Source of the DNA: Flavobacteriaceae bacterium
Lineage (GTDB): Bacteria; Bacteroidota; Bacteroidia; Flavobacteriales; Flavobacteriaceae
Assembly (NCBI GenBank): GCA_947472705.1
Contig: CANJDA010000073.1
Location: forward strand, 1 to 10,311
Direction of reading: 5' to 3'
DNA: 10,311 nucleotides
This document shows, piece by piece, positions 5,146-10,311 of this stretch. Every line of letters begins with the position of its first letter. Position 1 is the first letter of the stretch. The notes beneath the pieces were generated by a model. It saw nothing but the letters and a program-made list of their open reading frames with translations. It did no database searches and was not told the DNA's origin. A program made the position numbers and the translations under genes.

Positions 5146-7191
5146 ATGAGAAATCGTATTCTTTTTTCAATTCTTCTAACAGTATTTTCAGTTGTCTTTA
5201 CTGTTTCAGCAAAGCAGGAAAAATACATTAAGCATACAGTTGCTAAAGGGGAAACAATTAATACCATTGCCCAGAAATATAAAGTAACTCCTTTTGATAT
5301 TTACAAACTCAACCCTGATTCTCAAAACGGAATCAAATTGAGTAGTGTGCTTCTAATTCCGCCAACTACTGTTGCAGCAACAACCAATACTGTAGCTACA
5401 TCAGTAGCAAAAGCGACCCAAAAAGGGAATCCGCCTACAACACATTTAGTGCTTCCTAAAGAGACACTATATAGTATTTCAAAACAATACAATGTAACTA
5501 TTGATGCCATAAAAGAAGCCAATGGCGATTTATTAAAAGATGGATTAAAAATAGGACAAACCATCAAAATCCCAGCTTCCAATGGGGAGGCAGTTGTTGC
5601 AGTTTCCACACCGTTTGAAACACCAAAAGAAACAGTGCAAGAAACCCTTAAAGAAGTAGAAAAAGAAGCGCCAAAAGGAGAAATTTCTTTTCATGTCATT
5701 GAACCTAAAGAAACCAAATATGGTGTTTCAAAACGTTATGGAATGACCATAGAAGAATTAGAACAAATGAATCCGCAAATTTTGACCAGCTTTCCAATTG
5801 GTATGAAATTGAAAGTATCTGGAGATGCACCAGCCATTATTCCTTCAAAAGTAGATGCGCCAACCGTTACCGGTATCAAACAAAAAGAAGTGACACCCAC
5901 TTCTAGCGGAAAGAAATACTTGCAAGAATATGTAGTTAAACCAAACGAAACCATTTCAAGTATAGCCACAACATATGGTATGTCTGAAAGTGAACTATTA
6001 GAACTCAACCCCGAACTGAAAAGAGGAGTGAAAACAGGGATGATTCTTAGAGTTCCTATCATTTCCAAGAAGGAAGTACCCAAACCCGATCCAGCGAAAG
6101 GACAAGGAAATTTGATAAAAAATATCAACACTAATGCGAGTAAACAACTCGCATTACTTTTGCCCTTTAATATCACAAAGATTGAAAACGATACTGTAAA
6201 CACTACACAGTCCCGCTTAAAAAAAGATAAGTTCTTAAACTTAACCTTAGATTTCTATTCAGGAGCGCTTATGGCTATTGATTCTGCTAAGGTTTTAGGA
6301 CTCAATATTAAAATCAAAATTCTCGACTCTCAAGAAACAAAGAATACTTCCAATGTGGCCAGCTTAGTTACACAAGAAAACTTAGCAGCAATGGATGCCA
6401 TAATAGGTCCTTTTTATCAAGCTAATGTGGAGAAGCTAGCGGAGTTAGTGCCAAATACTCCTGTTATTTCTCCCTTATCTAAGGAGTCAGGTAAGAAATA
6501 TTCTAATCTCTACCAATCCATGCCAACCACCGATTTGTTGCGCACTTCTATTTTTGATTATATGCGAGCCAAAGGTGGAAATATAGTAGCAGTAGTTGAT
6601 CCCAAAAAGGGAAGTATCAAACAATACATTCAAGACATGCAAAAGGGAGTAAGGATAGTGGGTTTGAATGTGAAAGGAGGGATAGTTGCCGATAGTTTAA
6701 AAGTTAGACTGCAAAAAGACAAACTCAATTATGTCGTCATCGCTTCTGAAAGCACCAGTATGATTTTGGCCACTACTACGGCCATGTTGAATGCTCAAAA
6801 AGACTATCAGGTGCAACTTGTAATCATGGAACCTAATGAAACCTTAGATTATGAAGAAATAGCCCTTGCTAAATTGACCAAATTAAAATTATTATACCCT
6901 TCTCTTTCACGTCCAAACGAGTCTGATGTCGCCAATCAGTTTGATGTCAAATACAAAAAACTCAACAAAATATTGCCCAACCAATATGCCATACGAGGTT
7001 TTGATGTGATGTTCGATACCCTAATTCGATTATCACAAGAAAAATCGTTTGCCGAAACTACACATGCAAGTGCTACGGAGCAAATAGAAAATAAATTTGA
7101 TTATATTGCCAATACTACGGCTGGGTATACCAACAAAGGAGTTTATATTTTATACTACGACGAAGATTTAACCATAAAAGAAGCTTTATAA
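5146..7191 (+). CDS. Secreted protein with four LysM domains and a periplasmic-binding-protein-like domain
   Basis: This 681-residue protein has an N-terminal signal peptide (residues 1-22, cleavage likely after VSA). There is no lipobox cysteine, so it is probably soluble in the periplasm or held by peptidoglycan. Four LysM domains, which bind glycan strands with N-acetylglucosamine, lie at about 27-72, 100-144, 182-225 and 261-305. Each shows a pattern of the type K(G/E)ET, I/YxIS or similar, then NP or N and a final (K/R)(I/V)P. Thr/Ala- and Lys/Glu-rich linkers join them. From LALLLPFN (335) to the end is an alpha/beta domain resembling type 1 periplasmic binding proteins: FYSGALMAID, AIIGPFYQANVEKLAELV, TPVISPLS. 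The binding-protein fold may sense or support cell-wall synthesis, as in LpoA of E. coli; that is inference. The stop overlaps the next start by one base (TAATG), suggesting coupled translation. Confidence 0.88.
   Translation: MRNRILFSILLTVFSVVFTVSAKQEKYIKHTVAKGETINTIAQKYKVTPFDIYKLNPDSQNGIKLSSVLLIPPTTVAATTNTVATSVAKATQKGNPPTTHLVLPKETLYSISKQYNVTIDAIKEANGDLLKDGLKIGQTIKIPASNGEAVVAVSTPFETPKETVQETLKEVEKEAPKGEISFHVIEPKETKYGVSKRYGMTIEELEQMNPQILTSFPIGMKLKVSGDAPAIIPSKVDAPTVTGIKQKEVTPTSSGKKYLQEYVVKPNETISSIATTYGMSESELLELNPELKRGVKTGMILRVPIISKKEVPKPDPAKGQGNLIKNINTNASKQLALLLPFNITKIENDTVNTTQSRLKKDKFLNLTLDFYSGALMAIDSAKVLGLNIKIKILDSQETKNTSNVASLVTQENLAAMDAIIGPFYQANVEKLAELVPNTPVISPLSKESGKKYSNLYQSMPTTDLLRTSIFDYMRAKGGNIVAVVDPKKGSIKQYIQDMQKGVRIVGLNVKGGIVADSLKVRLQKDKLNYVVIASESTSMILATTTAMLNAQKDYQVQLVIMEPNETLDYEEIALAKLTKLKLLYPSLSRPNESDVANQFDVKYKKLNKILPNQYAIRGFDVMFDTLIRLSQEKSFAETTHASATEQIENKFDYIANTTAGYTNKGVYILYYDEDLTIKEAL
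6132..6156 (+). repeat. Perfect hairpin inside the LysM gene
   Basis: TAATGCGAG (6132-6140) and CTCGCATTA (6148-6156) are exact inverted repeats with a 7-base loop. The hairpin lies at codons 329-337, where the linker passes into the binding-protein-like domain. No T-run follows, so it is not a terminator. It may be chance, or it may slow the ribosome between domains. Confidence 0.5.
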
Positions 7192-7595
7192 TGGCCACTT
7201 CCAAAGTTACTTATTTAGGCGATTTAAGAACCTCTTCCATTCATTTACAATCGGGTAGTGAAATCATTTCAGACGCTCCATTGGATAATAATGGTAAAGG
7301 GGAAGCCTTTTCTCCAACAGACACCGTTGCTAATGGATTAGCTAGTTGTATGTTTACCGTTATGGGAATCAAAGCTCGTGAAATGAATGTGGATTTTTCA
7401 GGATCTACTGCAGATGTGACCAAAGTAATGGCGGCTGAACCTAGACGCATTTCGGAGATTCATGTTTCTTTTGAAATGAAGGTTGAGGTAGATGAAAAGA
7501 CTAAAACCATTTTAGAAAGAACAGCCATGACTTGCCCTATACATTTCAGTTTGCATCCCGATATCAAAAGGGTAATCGTTTTTAATTGGAAGTAA
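7191..7595 (+). CDS. OsmC-family peroxiredoxin-like protein
   Basis: This is a 134-residue cytoplasmic protein of the OsmC/Ohr superfamily, whose characterised members reduce organic hydroperoxides with a pair of cysteines. Both expected cysteines are present: C53 in ANGLASCMFTVMG and C115 in MTCPIHFSLHPDI. The spacing, the GEAFSPTD motif (37-44) before the first cysteine and the length fit an OsmC-like (YhfA-type) branch rather than classical Ohr. The catalytic glutamate typical of Ohr enzymes is not obvious at the expected place before C53, so peroxidase activity is a family inference. The ATG shares its A with the last base of the LysM gene's stop codon, and the next gene begins three bases after this stop, so the three genes are almost certainly cotranscribed. 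Confidence 0.92.
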   Translation: MATSKVTYLGDLRTSSIHLQSGSEIISDAPLDNNGKGEAFSPTDTVANGLASCMFTVMGIKAREMNVDFSGSTADVTKVMAAEPRRISEIHVSFEMKVEVDEKTKTILERTAMTCPIHFSLHPDIKRVIVFNWK

Positions 7596-7598
7596 ATT

Positions 7599-7832
7599 TT
7601 GAACTCCCAGCAGCAACTACTCATCAAACTAGCGCATACTAAAATGCCATTCGGAAAATACGAAGGCTATTATCTCATTGATTTACCCGAATACTATGTG
7701 GTATGGTATAGTAATAAAGGTTTTCCAAAAGGACAACTTGGTGAACAACTCCAACTCGTTTATGAACTCAAATTAAACGGATTAGAAGCCTTGGTGCGCA
7801 ACATCAAAAAACAATACCCGAAACCAATTTAA
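7599..7832 (+). CDS. DUF3820 (QSregVF_b) family small protein, TTG start
   Basis: This 77-residue protein carries the hallmarks of the DUF3820 family (Pfam name QSregVF_b): KMPFGKYEGYYLIDLP (15-30), the aromatic stretch YYVVWY (32-37), and GFPKGQLGEQL (41-51) leading into YELKLNGLE. The family's molecular function is not established; the Pfam name refers to a putative quorum-sensing-regulated factor. The start is the TTG at 7599, three bases after the OsmC stop. The only in-frame ATG begins at residue 16 and would delete the conserved LLIKLAHTK segment and part of the signature, while the TTG gives the family's usual length. It is the last gene of the LysM-OsmC-DUF3820 unit. It has no signal peptide, so it should be cytoplasmic. 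Confidence 0.85.
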   Translation: MNSQQQLLIKLAHTKMPFGKYEGYYLIDLPEYYVVWYSNKGFPKGQLGEQLQLVYELKLNGLEALVRNIKKQYPKPI

Positions 7833-7840
7833 AGATGCCA

Positions 7841-7931
7841 TAATTTGAAAATTTGAAGATGATTAAGGATGTTTTTCCAATTCTAAAAAATATTAATTTT
7901 TCAAATCTTCAAATCCTCAAATCTTCAAATT
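7841..7931. repeat. 8-bp tandem repeat and matching inverted repeat upstream of pyrG
   Basis: CAAATCTT (7902-7909), CAAATCCT (7910-7917), CAAATCTT (7918-7925) and a partial CAAATT (7926-7931) form a direct 8-bp tandem repeat. The other side of the spacer carries its complement: AATTTGAAGAT (7850-7860) pairs exactly with ATCTTCAAATT (7921-7931), and ATTTGAAGAT also pairs with 7905-7914. The region can thus fold into a long AT-rich hairpin in two registers. No T-run follows. It separates the DUF3820 stop from the pyrG promoter. Confidence 0.65.
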
Positions 7932-7937
7932 AAATCG

Positions 7938-7945
7938 TACTTTTG
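7938..7945 (+). promoter_or_regulatory. -7 box of pyrG
   Basis: TACTTTTG matches TAnnTTTG exactly and sits in the same ten bases, GTACTTTTGC, as the guaA promoter. The predicted start is near 7949, giving a leader of about 44 bases. That leader is strikingly A/C-rich, with ACAACTACAACTACA just before the ATG, and has no Shine-Dalgarno sequence. No clear TTG is seen at -33; the tandem repeat occupies that position. Confidence 0.5.
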
Positions 7946-7992
7946 CCTCGTTTTTACACAACAATTACAACGACAACACAACTACAACTACA

Positions 7993-9609
7993 ATGAATCA
8001 ATCACAAACAAAATATATTTTTGTTACTGGCGGTGTGACTTCTTCTTTAGGAAAAGGAATAATCGCAGCCTCTCTTGCTAAGTTATTACAGGCGAGGGGA
8101 TATCGAACGACTATTCAAAAATTTGATCCCTACATCAATGTAGATCCTGGCACTTTAAACCCATACGAACATGGCGAATGCTTCGTAACCGATGATGGCG
8201 CCGAAACCGATCTTGATTTAGGACATTACGAACGGTTTTTAAATGTGCCCACATCACAAGCCAATAACGTAACTACAGGAAGAGTGTATCTTTCGGTTAT
8301 TGAAAAGGAAAGAAGAGGGGAGTTCTTAGGAAAAACAGTGCAAGTGGTTCCGCATATTACAAACGAAATTAAAGACCGCATGCAATTGCTCGGTAAGTCG
8401 GGCGACTTTGATATAGTAATTACTGAAATTGGAGGAACTGTTGGTGATATTGAATCCTTACCTTATATCGAATCTGTACGTCAGTTGGTTTGGGAATTGG
8501 GTGATACGAATAGTTTGGTAGTTCATTTAACGCTGATTCCTTATTTGGCAGCAGCTGGAGAATTAAAAACCAAACCAACCCAACACTCTGTAAAAACTTT
8601 GATGGAAAGCGGTATACAAGCCGATATTTTAGTTTGTAGAACAGAACACGAATTGTCAGATGAATTGCGTCAAAAGTTGGCCTTGTTTTGCAATGTAAAA
8701 AGGGAAGCAGTTATCCAATCTATTGATGCTTCGACTATATATGAAGTGCCCAATTTGATGTTGGAAGAAGGATTAGATATCGTTGCTTTAAAGAAATTAA
8801 ACCTACCCAAAAAATCGGCACCCGATTTAAAAAACTGGAATACCTTTCTTCATAGATTAAAACATCCTAAGCAAACTGTTAATGTAGGATTGGTTGGGAA
8901 ATATGTAGAGTTACAAGATTCATACAAATCCATATTAGAAGCATTTATTCATGCTGGTGCTGCCAATCAAACCAAAGTAAATGTGGTAAGTATTCATTCA
9001 GAATATATTGATGAAACCAATGTTGCCGAACAGTTAAAAGGCTTAGACGGAATCCTGGTAGCCCCTGGTTTTGGAGGTCGTGGTATCGAAGGAAAGATAG
9101 AAACAGTTCGTTACGCTAGAGAAAATAACATTCCCTTTTTCGGAATTTGTTTAGGAATGCAAATGGCAGTTATTGAATACGCAAGAACGGTTTTAGGCTT
9201 AAAAGATGCCAATTCAACAGAGATGAATGAGAAAACTAAAAGTCCTGTTATATCATTGATGGAGGAACAAAAGTTGGTTACTGATAAAGGAGGTACCATG
9301 CGTTTAGGAGCATGGAAGTGTGATTTAACGGCTGGAACTTTAGCCCACAAGATTTACGGAACTTCCCAAATACAAGAGCGTCACCGCCATCGTTATGAAT
9401 ACAATAATGAATATAGAAAACAACTGGAAAGTGCTGGTTTAAATGCATCTGGTGTAAATCCGGAAACGGGTTTGGTAGAAATTGTGGAGTTGGAAAAACA
9501 TCCTTTTTTCATCGGGGTACAATACCATCCAGAATATAAAAGTACGGTTGCAAATCCGCACCCAATTTTTGTTAGCTTTGTGGCCGCAATGGTAAAACAT
9601 AAAAAATAA
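7993..9609 (+). CDS. pyrG: CTP synthase (glutamine-hydrolysing)
   Basis: PyrG aminates UTP to CTP with glutamine and ATP, the last step of de novo CTP synthesis in the cytoplasm. At 538 residues it has the usual full length. The N-terminal synthetase domain starts with the P-loop GGVTSSLGKG (13-22), followed by the family segments FDPYINVDPGTLNPYEHGE and DDGAETDLDLGHYERF. The C-terminal class I amidotransferase domain has the nucleophile C386 in FGICLGMQ and H512/E514 in YHPE. MRLGAWKC and RHRHRYEYNN, also conserved, are present. The start is the ATG at 7993, which yields the standard N-terminus (KYIFVTGGV from residue 7). No key residue is missing. It has its own promoter box and a short gap to yidC (49 bases) without a terminator, so the two are probably cotranscribed. 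Confidence 0.98.
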   Translation: MNQSQTKYIFVTGGVTSSLGKGIIAASLAKLLQARGYRTTIQKFDPYINVDPGTLNPYEHGECFVTDDGAETDLDLGHYERFLNVPTSQANNVTTGRVYLSVIEKERRGEFLGKTVQVVPHITNEIKDRMQLLGKSGDFDIVITEIGGTVGDIESLPYIESVRQLVWELGDTNSLVVHLTLIPYLAAAGELKTKPTQHSVKTLMESGIQADILVCRTEHELSDELRQKLALFCNVKREAVIQSIDASTIYEVPNLMLEEGLDIVALKKLNLPKKSAPDLKNWNTFLHRLKHPKQTVNVGLVGKYVELQDSYKSILEAFIHAGAANQTKVNVVSIHSEYIDETNVAEQLKGLDGILVAPGFGGRGIEGKIETVRYARENNIPFFGICLGMQMAVIEYARTVLGLKDANSTEMNEKTKSPVISLMEEQKLVTDKGGTMRLGAWKCDLTAGTLAHKIYGTSQIQERHRHRYEYNNEYRKQLESAGLNASGVNPETGLVEIVELEKHPFFIGVQYHPEYKSTVANPHPIFVSFVAAMVKHKK

Positions 9610-9658
9610 AGTTGTAACAAAATTTAGCTTGTTGCTTCTTATGACAAATAATTAAATA

Positions 9659-10311
9659 ATGGAACAAAAGAAATTTGATTTTAATTCGATAATTGGTTTT
9701 GGTTTAATCTTCGTAATCATCATGTGGATGATGTACAATAACAGACAAACCGAGTTAAAAGAACAACAAGAAAAAGCTAAAACTGAGAAAGCTGCAAAAG
9801 CTACTCAAGCTGTTAAACCAAATCAAGAAGTTGCTAAAACTATCACAGATACTTCAGTTGCCGATTCAGTTAATATTCAAAAATTACAAGGTGTTTTAGG
9901 AAGCTTTGCTTATTCTGCTACTTTGCCTTCTGCCAAAGAAGGTTATACCACTTTAGAAAACGAATACATCAAACTTAAAGTAGCTAACAAAGGCGGCTAT
10001 ATAGCTGAAGCTACCTTAAAAAACTTTGAAAGATTCAATAAAGATTCAAAGAAATTAGTGTCTTTAATTAAAGATAATAACGCCAATTTTAATTTGGAGT
10101 TACAAACCAAAGACAATCGAGTATTAAATACTAAGGATTTGTACTTTGAACCTATCCTAAGTAAAGTTGGTGAAAACCAAGTATTGTCAATGAAGCTGAG
10201 AGCGGGAACAAACGAGTATTTGGAATACAAATATGTGTTGGCTCCTAAGAAATACATGGTAGATTTTGACCTCCGTTCTCAAGGATTAAATACGGTTTTA
10301 AACACCACTAA
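9659..10311 (+). CDS. yidC: Membrane protein insertase YidC, 5' part
   Basis: YidC inserts and helps fold inner-membrane proteins, alone or with Sec. The first 217 codons are present and the frame is open at the window end, so the conserved C-terminal five-helix insertase core is not visible. The first transmembrane helix spans about residues 10-26 (SIIGFGLIFVIIMWMMY), followed by a Lys/Glu/Gln-rich linker (about 30-60). The periplasmic domain then begins, with the family pattern ENEYIKLKVANKGGYIAEA at 102-120 followed by TLKNF. The start is the ATG at 9659, which places the membrane helix as expected. Full flavobacterial YidC proteins are roughly 600 to 650 residues, so about a third is shown. 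No promoter box is evident in the 49 bases after pyrG, which suggests readthrough from pyrG. Confidence 0.93.
   Translation, partial: MEQKKFDFNSIIGFGLIFVIIMWMMYNNRQTELKEQQEKAKTEKAAKATQAVKPNQEVAKTITDTSVADSVNIQKLQGVLGSFAYSATLPSAKEGYTTLENEYIKLKVANKGGYIAEATLKNFERFNKDSKKLVSLIKDNNANFNLELQTKDNRVLNTKDLYFEPILSKVGENQVLSMKLRAGTNEYLEYKYVLAPKKYMVDFDLRSQGLNTVLNTT

Noticed and set aside
5058..5267. Minus-strand open frame across the guaA-LysM gap
   Set aside because: It overlaps the LysM signal peptide region and its promoter in antisense, shows no family features, and its hydrophobic part mirrors the signal peptide coding sequence.
5322..6203. Two minus-strand open frames (5322-5609 and 5736-6203) inside the LysM gene
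   Set aside because: Both are antisense shadows of LysM domains and linkers; the sense frame carries the signal peptide and four domain matches.
7241..7450. Minus-strand open frame inside the OsmC gene
   Set aside because: It is antisense to the conserved first-cysteine region of OsmC and has no family features.
9111..9620. Minus-strand open frames 9111-9350 and 9393-9620 over pyrG
   Set aside because: Both are antisense to the conserved PyrG amidotransferase domain and lack recognisable products.
9641..9655. Four-codon mini-frame (ATG, three codons, TAA) ending three bases before the yidC ATG
   Set aside because: So short a frame is expected by chance in AT-rich DNA; it may affect yidC initiation, but nothing in the sequence supports that.
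9997..10257. Minus-strand open frame inside yidC
   Set aside because: It is antisense to the YidC periplasmic domain, which continues in frame to the window end.

Overview
The window looks like a chromosomal segment of a Bacteroidota bacterium, most likely of the family Flavobacteriaceae (Flavobacterium or a close relative). The grounds are its AT-rich composition, the near absence of Shine-Dalgarno sequences, several promoter boxes of the Bacteroidota type (TAnnTTTG), a protein with the C-terminal type IX secretion (T9SS) sorting domain, and a gene order (guaA, LysM protein, OsmC, DUF3820, pyrG, yidC) that I recall from flavobacterial genomes but could not check here.

Layout. Bases 1-717 (minus strand) hold most of an ABC transporter ATPase whose 3' end lies outside the window. 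Bases 937-1548 (minus) encode a membrane-anchored SOUL-family heme-binding protein, and a rho-independent terminator (856-894) separates it from the ABC gene. A divergent intergenic region (1549-1714) carries candidate promoters for both directions. Bases 1715-3157 (plus, TTG start) encode a secreted T9SS protein with a duplicated N-terminal beta domain, an EF-hand-like loop, four 21-residue leucine-rich repeats and a sorting domain. Bases 3158-3519 are non-coding and hold four short palindromes arranged with nested mirror symmetry. The remainder is one run of plus-strand genes: guaA (GMP synthase, 3520-5049), a LysM protein with a periplasmic-binding-protein-like C-terminal half (5146-7191), an OsmC-family protein (7191-7595), a small DUF3820 protein (7599-7832, TTG start), pyrG (CTP synthase, 7993-9609) and the 5' part of yidC (9659 onward).

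How the genes work together. GuaA and PyrG are the glutamine-dependent last steps of GTP and CTP synthesis, and they share an identical 10-base promoter core, GTACTTTTGC. The LysM, OsmC and DUF3820 genes are packed tightly (1-base overlap, then a 3-base gap) and probably form one transcript starting just upstream of the LysM gene. YidC, the inner-membrane insertase, probably reads through from pyrG. The ABC, SOUL and T9SS genes look like separate accessory units.

I see no mobile element with a transposase, no CRISPR array, no tRNA or rRNA and no defence system. The least ordinary items are the mirror-symmetric palindrome cluster before guaA, a guaA promoter box so close to the ATG that the transcript may be leaderless, the 8-bp tandem repeat/hairpin before pyrG, and the LysM plus binding-protein architecture. 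None of these amounts to a clearly new biological system.
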